64,000 bases of DNA from Pseudomonas sp. KU43P (GTDB lineage Bacteria > Pseudomonadota > Gammaproteobacteria > Pseudomonadales > Pseudomonadaceae): NCBI RefSeq assembly GCF_033095865.1, contig NZ_AP019365.1, positions 965,501-1,029,500 of the forward strand. The letters are read 5' to 3'. The notes under the pieces were generated by a model. That model made no database searches. It saw only the letters and a list, made by a program, of their open reading frames with translations, and was not told the origin of the DNA. A program made the translations under genes and the position numbers. Each line of letters begins with the position of its first letter. Positions within the stretch are counted from its first letter, which is position 1. Shown in pieces: positions 19,501 through 27,427 of this stretch.

Positions 19501-22500
19501 TGGTCTGGGCACTGTTGAGCGTGACCTGGAAGGTGCCGTTGCTGTTGGCCACGGCGGTGCCCAGCAGGTTGCCCGCCGCGTCGCGCACGGTGACCGTGCT
19601 GCCTGCTTCGGCCTGGCCGCTCAGTTGCAGGCCGCTGCCGGCCAGGGCCAGTGCGCTGGGTGGCGCCGGAGGGGTGAGGTCCGGTGCGGTGACGGCGACG
19701 GCGACCGAGGTGTTGTTGCCCGCGTCGGTCTGGGTCACGCTCAGGTGCTGGGCATTGAGCTGGGCGCTGTTGAGGGTGAGGGTGAAGCTGCCGTTGGCCG
19801 CCACTAGGCCGGTGCCGAGGATGGTGCCGTCGGGGCCGCGCACGGTCACGGTGGCACCGGCTTCACCCAGCCCGGTCAGGGTCAGGCCATTGTTGTTGAG
19901 CACTACGTTGGTCAATGCGGCCGGTGGCGTCAGGTCTGGTGTGGTGAGGGTAAATGCTGGCGAGGTATTGCCGGCCGCATCCACCTGGCTGACGCCGATC
20001 GACTGGCCGTTGGTCTGTGGCGTATCGAAGGTCACTGTGAAGCGGCCATCGGCGCCCACGGTGGTGGTGCCGACCACGTTGCCGGCTGCATCGCGCACCT
20101 GCACGGTGGCGCCGATTTCGCCGCTGCCGGACAACTGCTTGCCATCGGCGCTGAGCGCGACGTTGCTGACCGCCGCCGGTGGCGTGCGGTCGGGGGTCGC
20201 CACGCTGGCAGGGCCAGACACGTTGCCAGCGGCGTCGCTGAGGGTCACCTGCAAGGGGCTGCCGGTGGTTTGCGCATTGGGCAGGGTGATCTGGAACTGG
20301 CCGCTCTGGTTGACGGTGCCGGTGGCCAGAATGTTGCCACTGGCATCGCGAACGGTGACTGTCGCTCCTGCTTCGCCCTGGCCGCTGACCACGGTGGCAG
20401 CGCTGTTCAGGCTCAGGCCGGTGGCCGCGTTCGGCGCTTGCAGATCGAACGCCTGCTGGGTGGCCGCGAGCGAGGTATTGCCGGCGGTGTCGGTCTGGGT
20501 AACGGTGAGTGCCTGACCATTGGCCTGGGAAGGGACCAGGCTGACACTGAACAGCCCATTGCTGCCCACGATCGCGGTGCCCAGCACCGTGCCTTGCGCA
20601 TCCACCACGCGCACGGTGGCGCCCACCTCGCCGTGGCCGGTGAGGGTAGTGCCGCTGCGGTCGAGGTTGAGCTGATCCGGCGCATTCGGCGCAGTGGTGT
20701 CTTCGGCCACGATGGTTGCCGGTACAGAAGGCTTGCCGCTCTGCGCGTCACGTGCGCTGACCTGCAGCGTCTGTGCATTGAGCTGGGCGCTGCTGAAGAA
20801 CACGCGGAAGGTGCCATCGCTACCGACCGTGGCCGTGCCCAGGGTCACGCCGCCCGACGTTACGGTGATGAGCGAGCCCTCGGTACCTTCGCCGCTGAGC
20901 ACGAAACCGTCGGCGCTGATCTGCAGGTCGCTCGGCGTGGCCACTTCATTGCCGTCAGGGCCGTTCAGGGTGGTCGAGGACGTCAGCCCGGCGCCATCGG
21001 TTACCACGACCTGTGCGACGTCGCCGCTGGCCAGCGGCGGGGTAAGCGTGATCACGAAGGTGCCGTCTGGCCCTGCAGTCCCGGTACCCAGCGTGGTTCC
21101 GCCTTCACTCACGGTGACCGTGCTGCCAGGTTCGGCGGTGCCGCCGACAGTCTTGCCATCGGAACTCACGGTGAGGTCGGAGGCAGGCGCGGGCGGGGTG
21201 GTGTCCGGTGCGTTGATGTTCGTCGTGGTGTCGTTGCCCGCCGCGTCCGAAACCACGACGGTCACGGGCTCACCATTGGTGAGTGGCGGGGTCAGCGTGA
21301 CACTGAAGCTGCCATCGGGATTCACCTGGCCGCTGCTCACGGTGCCGTCCGGGGCGGTAACCGTCACCGTGGTTGCGCCAGGTGCGTTGCCGGTCACGGC
21401 GGTGCCGCCCGGGCCGACAACGACATCGATCACTGCCGGTGGGGTGAGGTCAGGGGCGGTGGCCTGGCCTGGCGTGGATTCATTGCCGGCGGCGTCGGTC
21501 AGCGTGACCTGGAGCGCCTGGCCGTCCAGCTGGGCTGGCGAAAGCGATACGCTGAAGTTGCCGCCTGCTGGAACCACCACGGTGCCCAGCAAGTCGCCAT
21601 TGGCATTGCGTACCTCCACCGTCGAACCGACTTCGCCGCTACCGTGCAGGGTGGTGCCATCGTTGCTGACCTGCAGGCCGGTCGCAGTGGCAGGCGCAGT
21701 GCTGTCGCCAGCGGTGATGGTGGCGGATGGCGATGCATGGCCTGCACCGTCTGCCAGCACCACCGACAGCACTTGGCCGTTGGCCTGGGCTGGGGTGAGG
21801 GTAAGGGTGAAGGTGCCGTCTGTGCCTACCTGGCCACTGCCCAGCAATTGCCCAGCCGCGTTGCGTACTTCCACGGTGGCGCCGGCTTCACCCTGGCCGC
21901 TGAGCTGCGTGCCGCCACCGGTCAGGGTCAGGTCGTGGGCCATCTCGGGGGCCTGCAGGTCGCTGGCGGTCACGGTAGCGGCGCCGGAGGCATTGCCCGC
22001 CGCGTCGGTCTGGCTGACCGACACGGTCTGGCCGTTGAGCTGTGGCGCGGTGAGGGTCACGTGGAAGCTGCCGTCGGCTGCCACCACGGCGGTGCCCAGC
22101 ACCACACCGCCTGCGCCGGTAACCTTTACCTGGGCACCGGGTTCGCCTGTACCCGAGATAACCGTGCCATCGGCAGACAAGCTCAGGCCGCTGGGGGTGC
22201 CGGGCGCCACAGTGTCTGGCGCGGTCAGGCCGACCGATGCGGAAACGTTGCCGGTAGGGTCGCGCTGTTCGACGGTCAATGCCTGGCCGTTGGTTTGTGT
22301 TGAAGTGAGGGTGACTTCGAAGGTGCCGTCGCCGCTCACCACCGCACTGCCCAGTACGCTGCCATCCGCGCCGCGCACGATGACCGTGGCGCCGGGTTCG
22401 CCGGAGCCGCTCACGGTGTTTCCGGTACCGTCGATGCTTGGGTTAGCGACAGCTTGCGGGGGTGTGCTGTCCGGTGCGGTAAAACTGACCGGGCCGGCGC

Positions 22501-25500
22501 TGTGGCCGAGGCTGTCGGTTGCCTCGACCCGCAGGCTTTCGCCGTTGCGCTGAGGTTGGTTGAGGGTAACGTCGAAGCGCCCGTCGGCGCCCACCAGTGC
22601 AGTGCCCAGCACAGTGCCGTCGGCGGCTCGCACGGTCACGCTCGAGCCCGCCTGGCCGAAACCGGTCAGGTGCAGGCCGGTGCTGTCGATGGCCAGTGCC
22701 GAAGGTTGCAGCGGGCCGTCCAGGTCAGGGGCGGTGAGGGTTGCGGTCGAACTGTTGCCTGCGCTGTCACGTAGCACCACATCCAGTAGTTGGCCGTCGG
22801 TCTGAGACGCGCTCAGTAGGATGGTGAAGACGCCGTTGGCGCCGACCACGCCCGTTCCCAGCACCGTTCCCTGGGCATTGGTGACCTGCACGGTGGAGCC
22901 AGGTTCGCCGCGCCCGGTAAGCGTCACACCATCGGCCGCGAGCTGAAGGTCGCTGGCGGCATTGGGGGGGGTGATGTCAGGTGCCGTGACCGGTGTCGGC
23001 AACGAGCTGTTGCCGTTGGCGTCGATGGCGACCACGTCGAGCAATTCGCCATTGGCTTGTGGCGGGTTGAGGGGGAGCGTGAAGGTGCCGTCGTTACCCA
23101 CCTGCACACTACCCACCACGTTACCGTTGGCATCATGCACTTCGACCAGGCTGCCGGGAGGGGCGCTACCGGTGATTGACGAGCCGTCGGCGGCCACCAC
23201 CAGTTGGCTGGGCGCATCCGGTACGGCGGTCGACGGCACGATGATATTCAGGCCTGGCGAAGGGTTGCCGGCGGCATCGGTCTGGCTCAGCACGATAGTC
23301 TCGCCGGCGCTGACCGGGCCATCCAATGTGACCAGGAAGGTGCCGTTGCTGGCGATCGTGCCTTGGCCGATGACGTTGCCATTGGCATCGCGTATCAGCA
23401 CTGTGGCGCCGGCTTCGCCGCGCCCGGACACCACCAGGCTGCCGTCGCCGACGACCACATTGCTGATGAGCCCGGGCGGGGTGATGTCGGGTGCGGTGAA
23501 GCTCAGGGGCGGTGAGCTGTTGCCGGCGCCATCGGTCACCCGGATGGACAAGTGCTCACCGTTGGCCTGAACGGGGTCGAGGGTGAAGCTGAAGGTACCA
23601 TTGGGCCCGACGATACCGCTGCCGATCAGTACGCCATTGGCGTCACGCACTTCCACCCGGGCGCCTGGCTCGGCGCGGCCGGTCAAGGTTTCACCCTCGG
23701 TAAGGCTGAGATTGGTAGGTTGCGTGGGGGCGACAAGGTCAGGGGCGGTCAGCGGGGCCGGCGCGGAGACATTGCCGGCAGCATCGGTGAGGGTCACCTG
23801 GAGTGACGCACCATCGACTATCGGCCTCGTGAGCTGCAGGGTGAAGCTGCCATCGGCTTGCACGATACCCGTGCCCACCAGCTGGCCTTGATCATTGAAT
23901 ACCTTGACCGTGGCACCCGCCTCGCCACGACCCGAGACGGTACGACCGTCACCGCTGATCGCCAGCCCGCTGGCCGGTGCGGGGGGAGTGGTATCGCCAC
24001 CACCGGTGTCGATGTCGGGTGCCGTGACATTGCCGGCCGTTGAGGTGTTGCCAGCGGCATCGGTGGCCGTCACCCGCAAATGCTGGCCGTCGACCTGCGG
24101 CGGGTCGAGGGTGATGCTGAAAGCGCCGTTGGCACCGACCACGGCGCTGCCCAGCAGGGTGGTGCCATCGGCGGCGAATACCCGCACGGTACTACCCGGT
24201 TCTGCGCGGCCGCTGACCACGCTGCCATCGGCATTGACCGCAAGCCCGGCTGGCGCCGTTGGCGCGGTGATATCGGGTGCTACCACGTGCCCTGGCACAG
24301 AGATGTTGCCCGCACTGTCGACCAGGCGAACGTTGAGTGCTTCGCCATTGGCTTGAGCCGGGTTCAAGGTAAGGGTGAATGTGCCGTCGGCACCGACCAC
24401 ACCGCTACCGATCAGGTGCCCCTCGGCATCGCGTACCTGTACCTGGGTGCCCACTTCGCCACGGCCCTTGAGCTGGTGACCGGCCTGGCCGACCACAAGG
24501 GCTGTGGGCGCATTGGGCGGCGTGGTATCGGGCGGGTTGCCCGTACTGTCGTCCGGCGCGCTGATAGCGGCGGCGGGTGAGGTGTTGCCGGCCGCGTCCT
24601 TGGCTGTCACCTGCAGGGCCTGCCCGTCGGTTTGCGGGGGTTGCAAGGTGATGCTGAACTCGCCGTTGGCACCCGCCACCGCGCTTCCCAGCAGAGCGCC
24701 GCCAGGACCGCGTACTTGCACGGTGGAACCGGGTTCGGCACGGCCAGTGAGGGTGGTGCCTTGTTCATTGATCGCCAGTTCGCTGGGCGCCACTGGCGCC
24801 GTAGTGTCAGGCGCGGTGACCGTGCTGGGTTGGGAGCTGTTGCCGGCGCCATCGGTGAGGGTGACACCCAGGTGTTCGCCGTTGACCTGGGGCGTGCTCA
24901 ACGGCACGTTGAAGGTACCGTCGGCCCCCACCTTACCGGTGCCGATCACATTGCCCGCAGCATCTCGAATGGTTACCGTGGCGCCTGCTTCGCCACGGCC
25001 GCTGAGGTGCAGGCCGTCGGGCGAAACCAGCAGGTCGATGGCACTGGCCGGCGGGGTGGTGTCGGTTGCACCGCCGCCACCCCCACTACTACCGCCACCA
25101 CCCTTGTGGTCCGCAGCAGCGGCCGCGCCGCCGACGCCAAGTAAGCTAAGGCCGGCTATCGCCCAGGTGGGCGTGGCGCTGCCGGCAACCCCGATACCGG
25201 CCACCAGCTCATCGAGCGACGCCACTTCGTCGAAGGTAAAACCGGTGAAGGCCGAGGCGTCATAATTGGCGTGCCACAGGGTGCCGTCTTCGCCGACGAA
25301 CACCATGTCGCTGCCGACACCGGCCTGATCCACGGCGAAGAAGTTGCCGACCGTGACTTTTTCGCCCGATTTGAGCGTGACGATCAGGTCCTGGCCCCGC
25401 CGGGTGACGGTGGCCACCTGGTCTGGGGCCACCGGCATCTGCACCACCCCCGGGCTATTGAGCGATATGTTGCCCCAGGCGCTCTGGGTGGCTACGGCGG

Positions 25501-25531
25501 ATTGCTTGTCGGCGACGACGATGTTGTCCAT
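13526..25531 (-). CDS. lapF: LapF-type giant surface adhesin (BapA/LapF family)
   Basis: About 4001 residues. The ATG at 25531 is chosen over the in-frame start 57 bases upstream because AGGGAG precedes it and it gives MDNIVVADKQ, the BapA/LapF-type beginning. Residues 1-142 form the prefix domain; a glycine-rich linker (143-156) follows. Residues 157-3305 are 37 Ig-like repeats of 82-93 residues (mostly 83-86). Two related modules of about 230 residues then carry GLYGTLVIRGDGTYTYT and GTYGTLLVHADGSYTYT. The last 155 residues carry RTX-like GGAGDDTLVV and a C-terminal type I secretion signal region. LapF in P. putida mediates cell-cell contact in mature biofilms. No TAAG-type LapG cleavage motif is seen near the N-terminus. 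The KT2440 protein is, as I recall, 6310 residues, so this allele is shorter, mainly in repeat number. Confidence 0.93.
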   Translation of the reverse strand: MDNIVVADKQSAVATQSAWGNISLNSPGVVQMPVAPDQVATVTRRGQDLIVTLKSGEKVTVGNFFAVDQAGVGSDMVFVGEDGTLWHANYDASAFTGFTFDEVASLDELVAGIGVAGSATPTWAIAGLSLLGVGGAAAAADHKGGGGSSGGGGGATDTTPPASAIDLLVSPDGLHLSGRGEAGATVTIRDAAGNVIGTGKVGADGTFNVPLSTPQVNGEHLGVTLTDGAGNSSQPSTVTAPDTTAPVAPSELAINEQGTTLTGRAEPGSTVQVRGPGGALLGSAVAGANGEFSITLQPPQTDGQALQVTAKDAAGNTSPAAAISAPDDSTGNPPDTTPPNAPTALVVGQAGHQLKGRGEVGTQVQVRDAEGHLIGSGVVGADGTFTLTLNPAQANGEALNVRLVDSAGNISVPGHVVAPDITAPTAPAGLAVNADGSVVSGRAEPGSTVRVFAADGTTLLGSAVVGANGAFSITLDPPQVDGQHLRVTATDAAGNTSTAGNVTAPDIDTGGGDTTPPAPASGLAISGDGRTVSGRGEAGATVKVFNDQGQLVGTGIVQADGSFTLQLTRPIVDGASLQVTLTDAAGNVSAPAPLTAPDLVAPTQPTNLSLTEGETLTGRAEPGARVEVRDANGVLIGSGIVGPNGTFSFTLDPVQANGEHLSIRVTDGAGNSSPPLSFTAPDITPPGLISNVVVGDGSLVVSGRGEAGATVLIRDANGNVIGQGTIASNGTFLVTLDGPVSAGETIVLSQTDAAGNPSPGLNIIVPSTAVPDAPSQLVVAADGSSITGSAPPGSLVEVHDANGNVVGSVQVGNDGTFTLPLNPPQANGELLDVVAIDANGNSSLPTPVTAPDITPPNAASDLQLAADGVTLTGRGEPGSTVQVTNAQGTVLGTGVVGANGVFTILLSASQTDGQLLDVVLRDSAGNSSTATLTAPDLDGPLQPSALAIDSTGLHLTGFGQAGSSVTVRAADGTVLGTALVGADGRFDVTLNQPQRNGESLRVEATDSLGHSAGPVSFTAPDSTPPQAVANPSIDGTGNTVSGSGEPGATVIVRGADGSVLGSAVVSGDGTFEVTLTSTQTNGQALTVEQRDPTGNVSASVGLTAPDTVAPGTPSGLSLSADGTVISGTGEPGAQVKVTGAGGVVLGTAVVAADGSFHVTLTAPQLNGQTVSVSQTDAAGNASGAATVTASDLQAPEMAHDLTLTGGGTQLSGQGEAGATVEVRNAAGQLLGSGQVGTDGTFTLTLTPAQANGQVLSVVLADGAGHASPSATITAGDSTAPATATGLQVSNDGTTLHGSGEVGSTVEVRNANGDLLGTVVVPAGGNFSVSLSPAQLDGQALQVTLTDAAGNESTPGQATAPDLTPPAVIDVVVGPGGTAVTGNAPGATTVTVTAPDGTVSSGQVNPDGSFSVTLTPPLTNGEPVTVVVSDAAGNDTTTNINAPDTTPPAPASDLTVSSDGKTVGGTAEPGSTVTVSEGGTTLGTGTAGPDGTFVITLTPPLASGDVAQVVVTDGAGLTSSTTLNGPDGNEVATPSDLQISADGFVLSGEGTEGSLITVTSGGVTLGTATVGSDGTFRVFFSSAQLNAQTLQVSARDAQSGKPSVPATIVAEDTTAPNAPDQLNLDRSGTTLTGHGEVGATVRVVDAQGTVLGTAIVGSNGLFSVSLVPSQANGQALTVTQTDTAGNTSLAATQQAFDLQAPNAATGLSLNSAATVVSGQGEAGATVTVRDASGNILATGTVNQSGQFQITLPNAQTTGSPLQVTLSDAAGNVSGPASVATPDRTPPAAVSNVALSADGKQLSGSGEIGATVQVRDAAGNVVGTTTVGADGRFTVTFDTPQTNGQSIGVSQVDAAGNTSPAFTLTTPDLTPPAALTNVVLNNNGLTLTGLGEAGATVTVRGPDGTILGTGLVAANGSFTLTLNSAQLNAQHLSVTQTDAGNNTSVAVAVTAPDLTPPAPPSALALAGSGLQLSGQAEAGSTVTVRDAAGNLLGTAVANSNGTFQVTLNSAQTNGQTLQVSATDAAGNVSTSTPYTAADTTPPAAVANLAVSANGATLTGTGEAGATVTVRAPDGTALGTATVGSDGRFSVTLSPAAFAGEHLSVTQADAAQNVSPPQTVTAPGILAPDIPDNLVLSANGLVVTGTGTPGSTVSVYGPGGVLLGTAPVGNDGTFSVNLGSAQANGEVLQVSAVGTDGSASLPGTLQAPDTTAPQPLTNLVLANDGMTLSGRGEPGATVTVIGEGGVDLGTGVVDANGNFSISLGAAQINGEHLSASQTDAAGNESNSVSLTAPDRVAPDAAANLAFSGGGSLLNGTGEAGSTVKVLAADGSVLGTAVVRGDGTFQVSLSTPQANGQQVQVVLTDAAGNQSNPSPITAPDTTPPAAVTALAISSDGITLTGRGEAGAQVTVRDPAGVAIGTALVDASGHFTITLNPALGNSEILSFTQTDAAGNVSAVATLQTPDFTPPAILTNVQINADGSVVTGRGEVGATVTVANAAGVVLGTTVVLADGSFSVQLTPPQINQQVLSVQQADPPGNISLPVTVDAPDLTPPAAAVGLHLNASGDQLSGTGEAGTTVRVFVGSLEVGTATVDASGNFVVNLAPPQLNGQLLQVSLADTSGNVSPISTITAADITPPIVLLAGLNGSGTQIMGQAEAGARITVMNSRGDVVGQGVVDADGTFVLNLTTAQINGQALTIIAQDNSGNPSAPFQLTAPDLTPPPQPTDLTLTGGGTLLSGTGEVGSTITVLGPSGILVGTVTVPAGGEFTVTLNPAQNNGQLLTVVSTDAAGNTSLPATYQTADTAAPERVTNLAISADNGTLTGRGEAGATVKVILGGVTLGTALVDAAGNFSVTLAPPPGALATLTVNQTDAASNTSLDATFETPLVPAPEPPTGVVLAADGLSVTGTAVLGATVRVYDAAGNQIGITVAGVGGAFTVPLGTAQLNGQHLSVTAQVPLAGESQPVFLQATDVTPPANPVVTALSANGLVLTGTGEAGATVTVRDASGNVLGTGLVNANGVFSINLASAQLNGQVLSVNQADAALNVSGSTSYTALDVQAPIPPSNLIVAGGGTTLTGTGEPGATVTVTGPGGALGTAVVQANGSFSLTLSSPQNDGQLLTVRQSDAAGNPSGSVTITAPDTTPPAAPVAAINANGTTVTGSGQVGSTVTVRNGAGTVIGTAVVGSNGLFVVSLTAAQIDNQALSVTLTDPTGNVSTSTGLTAPDLTPPAVASNLVISADGSTLTGSGEPGATVTVRGAGGTVLQTATVQPNGTFTVTLSPAQDNGQVLSITLTDPRNNVSGNVNITAPDIDANAPVIASDNLATATVNLAPVVSHQTYNDSFTTLLSGFSKTYTWTVAAGTTVDPTLTLTTNSVLALLNNSTFTLQVKDASGAWVTIATGNTQGLLDLIVLPLGLQVDIGKLQAGDYRLTVASGGIGLVTNVTTTLDIESTSLTQFTGSGTPTTGNVITDPGTDGTTDALGPDSGAVLQVLKNGSYVSAGSATTVQGLYGTLVIRGDGTYTYTPTGTPSSVGKVDVFNYQLVHSNGLTDTATLYVRIDSPQATEIWSNSNLGAPATVVDAVNDIDSTHITLANRVDSSSSTLGTLSLPVIGSRQAIYTTTVAANTSADLQVVVNSTNLLTLLGNTTIALYKLNTSTGQYVLVQSVPGSSLLTLLGGGAGYTFTGQGAGSYQVRVSSSGIGLLSSITTSLNATTTHLTEFVVGGYTAVNGNLITDPTGADNLGSSLTVLSVLVAGNTFAIPGYNGISVAGTYGTLLVHADGSYTYTLNSGLTSAVIGQHDTFTYELTHPNGTTDTATLTINLDNAAGFTATTSMLADSLDDGVALAAAAASSEVIAGTAGNDHLVGSQGGHITLQGGAGDDTLVVVDQQFASVDGGTGTDTLLWGGGDTSIDLGNLVGRVHNIEVIDLNDTSSVALTLNLADVVAITETGKDTLIIKGDDKDSVHLTDSWTLTGNQVADGIDYNQYTAQEDPSHHLWVQNGIHVV
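15617..25063 (-). repeat. Array of 37 Ig-like coding repeats inside the adhesin gene
   Basis: Each unit is about 255 bp. The consensus theme is D-TPP at the start, G-GE-GA-V-V in the first third, GTFTVTL-P-Q-NGQ-L-V mid-unit and DAAGN-S near the end, fitting the bacterial Ig (Big) fold. Most units differ at many positions, so the array is old and diverged rather than freshly amplified. Units 15, 16, 17, 24 and 33 depart most from the theme. The repeats also keep many shadow frames open on the opposite strand. Confidence 0.92.
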
Positions 25532-25657
25532 GGATGCTCCCTGCTGGTGTGCGGTACGGATCGCTTCTGCGACCCTCGGCTGGCGCAACCTGCCCTGCGT
25601 ATGCGAACGGCTGCGCGCAGCTTGGCCGTGTAACGGCCCTGTTACCGGTGTTTAGGG

Positions 25658-25667
25658 AGATATAGCA
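25658..25667 (-). promoter_or_regulatory. Possible sigma-S type -10 region for the adhesin gene
   Basis: On the minus strand TGCTATATCT resembles the extended sigma-S -10 (a C before TATA-like bases, TG upstream) and lies about 127 bases before the ATG at 25531. No good -35 hexamer is visible, which is tolerated by sigma-S. lapF in P. putida is known to depend on RpoS. The identification is tentative. Confidence 0.35.
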
Positions 25668-25721
25668 GTCCAGTGGGAAGCAACCAGAGGCTTTAAGGGT
25701 TAATCCTTTGGTACAAACGCT

Positions 25722-27272
25722 CTAGCGCAGGCCCAGGCGACGCGCCAGGCGACTGAGGTTGGCGCGGTCCAGACCCAGCTCGCGCGCGGCTGCCGCCCAA
25801 TTGTCCTGGTGGCGTTGCAGGCAGGCGTCGATCACCTGCCGCTGGTAGCTGTCGATGGCTTCGCGCAGGCCGCCCTCGGGCACTGTGGGTGGTGGCAGGA
25901 GCGCGGGGGAGGGCGCAGTGGCGATGGCGGGCATGCCACGCAGGTCGAGGTCGCTGGCTTCCAAGGTGAGGATGCGCGGGCGCTGCGGGTGTTGGCCCAT
26001 GGCCTTGAGTGCCGAACGGCCGATCAAGTGCTCCAGTTCACGTACATTACCGGGCCAATCGTAGGCCAGCAGCGCCGCCTGGGCTTCGCTGCTCAGCCGC
26101 AGGCTGTTCAAACCTAGGCGCGATCGGTTTTGTTCGAGGAAGTAACCGGCCAGAAGCAGTACGTCACGCCCACGTTCGCGTAATGGCGGCACCTGCAGCG
26201 GATACACGCTCAAGCGGTGATAGAAGTCGGCGCGGTAGTTGCCGTTGCGCACTTCGGCGGCAAGGTCGCGGTTGGTAGCGGCGATCAAGCGCACATCGAC
26301 CCGGTGCTCGCGGTCCGAGCCCAGGCGCTGCAGTTGCCCGCTCTGTAGCACCCGCAGCAGCTTGGCCTGCACGTTCAACGGCAGTTCTCCGACTTCATCG
26401 AGAAACAGCGTGCCGCCGTTGGCCAACTCGAACTTGCCCCGTCTCTCGCCATGAGCGCCGGTGAATGCGCCGCGTACGTGGCCGAACAACTCGCTTTCCA
26501 CCAGCGTGTCGGGCAGCGCGGCGCAGTTCAGGCTGATCAGCGGTTTGTCGGCACGGCTGCTGGCCTGATGCAGCGCCTGGGCGACCAGTTCCTTGCCCAC
26601 GCCGGTCTCGCCGGTGATCAGCACGGTCAGGTCGCTGCTGCCTACCAGGCGAATTTCTTCGACCAGCTGCTTATGGGCCTTGCTCTGACCGATCAACTCC
26701 CGATCCTGGCCGCTGGCCTGGCGGTAGATCTCGGCGCGGTGGTGTTCGTCTTCGGCGCGCAGGGCCAGGTGTTCGATGCGTTCGGCCACGGTCACGGTGG
26801 CAGCAGCGAGGCTGGCGAAGGCCTGCAGGGCGTCCAACTCCAGGGTCTGGAACTGGCCGGGGGTGAGCGCGTCGAGGGTCACCAGGCCCCAGGCGCGTTC
26901 ATCGACCATCAGCGGGCAGCCCATGCAGTCGTGCACTTCCAGGTCGGCGTCAGGGGCGTTGACCAGGCCATCATAAGGGTCGGGTAGCTTGGAGTCGCTG
27001 GCGAAGCGGGTAGGCTCGGCACGGCTGAGCAGAATCTGGAAGCGTGGGTGTTCACTGACCTTGAAGCGCCGCCCGAGGGTGTCGGTGCTAAGGCCATCCA
27101 CGGCCAGTGGCACCAGCCATTCGCCGTCCAGGCGCAGCAGCGCAGCGGCGTCACACGGAAGCAGGCTGCGCATGGCCTGGAGCAGGCGCCGGTAGCGCTC
27201 CTGGTCGGGCAAGTCGCGGGAAAGGTCGCTGACCAGGGGCAGCAGCGCGGTGAGTAAGGGCTTTGCGGTCAT
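25722..27272 (-). CDS. norR: NorR-type nitric-oxide-responsive sigma-54 activator
   Basis: The 516-residue protein has three domains. An N-terminal GAF domain (about 1-175) holds the non-haem iron site that senses NO in this family. A central AAA+ domain (about 190-425) has Walker A GETGVGKE, the sigma-54 contact motif GAFTGA, and LFLDEVGELP. A C-terminal Fis-type helix-turn-helix (about 475-516) has NWAAAARELGLDRANLSRL. It is divergent from the flavohaemoglobin gene, the usual NorR target in Pseudomonas, and the 155 bp between them carry a NorR-like dyad and a sigma-54-like element. The adhesin gene follows 190 bp downstream on the same strand, with no clear terminator between. Confidence 0.93.
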   Translation of the reverse strand: MTAKPLLTALLPLVSDLSRDLPDQERYRRLLQAMRSLLPCDAAALLRLDGEWLVPLAVDGLSTDTLGRRFKVSEHPRFQILLSRAEPTRFASDSKLPDPYDGLVNAPDADLEVHDCMGCPLMVDERAWGLVTLDALTPGQFQTLELDALQAFASLAAATVTVAERIEHLALRAEDEHHRAEIYRQASGQDRELIGQSKAHKQLVEEIRLVGSSDLTVLITGETGVGKELVAQALHQASSRADKPLISLNCAALPDTLVESELFGHVRGAFTGAHGERRGKFELANGGTLFLDEVGELPLNVQAKLLRVLQSGQLQRLGSDREHRVDVRLIAATNRDLAAEVRNGNYRADFYHRLSVYPLQVPPLRERGRDVLLLAGYFLEQNRSRLGLNSLRLSSEAQAALLAYDWPGNVRELEHLIGRSALKAMGQHPQRPRILTLEASDLDLRGMPAIATAPSPALLPPPTVPEGGLREAIDSYQRQVIDACLQRHQDNWAAAARELGLDRANLSRLARRLGLR

Positions 27273-27286
27273 AAAGACTCCTGTTG

Positions 27287-27297
27287 GTCAATATGAC
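27287..27297 (+). promoter_or_regulatory. Candidate NorR binding dyad
   Basis: GTCAATATGAC is a perfect dyad (GTCA-ATA-TGAC) that fits the GT-N7-AC core described for NorR enhancer sites. It sits between norR and hmp, about 130 bases before the hmp ATG. E. coli NorR uses three such sites; I find only this one with confidence. Confidence 0.55.
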
Positions 27298-27364
27298 TAT
27301 ACGTTGGCCAAGGTCTTTTTGACATGATCGGCGTCAATCCCCTGATTTCATTGGTCGAAAAAGT

Positions 27365-27379
27365 TGGCACGGTTGATGA
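27365..27379 (+). promoter_or_regulatory. Candidate sigma-54 promoter of hmp
   Basis: TGGCACG at -24 is followed four bases later by ATGA where TTGC is expected, so the -12 element has GA in place of the near-invariant GC. Placement, about 50 bases before the hmp start, and the neighbouring NorR gene support it; the -12 mismatch weakens it. Confidence 0.45.
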
Positions 27380-27427
27380 AGTAGTCAATGCAACCTTTTC
27401 AAGCCTCAGGCTCAGGAGTCGTTGCAA

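Noticed and set aside
18480..20516. A 678-codon open frame on the plus strand opposite the adhesin gene, and several similar ones
   Set aside because: The frames stay open because the coding repeats on the minus strand are GC-rich and periodic. They have no ribosome sites, no recognisable domains and no independent function.
15617..25063. CRISPR-like array
   Set aside because: The periodic units are about 255 bp, in frame, variable throughout and coding for Ig-like domains; there are no constant short repeats with unique spacers.
25100..25531. LapG-type cleavage site in the adhesin N-terminus
   Set aside because: I looked for a TAAG-like di-alanine site in the prefix domain. Only an alanine run before the glycine linker is present, without the flanking pattern, so I do not claim one.
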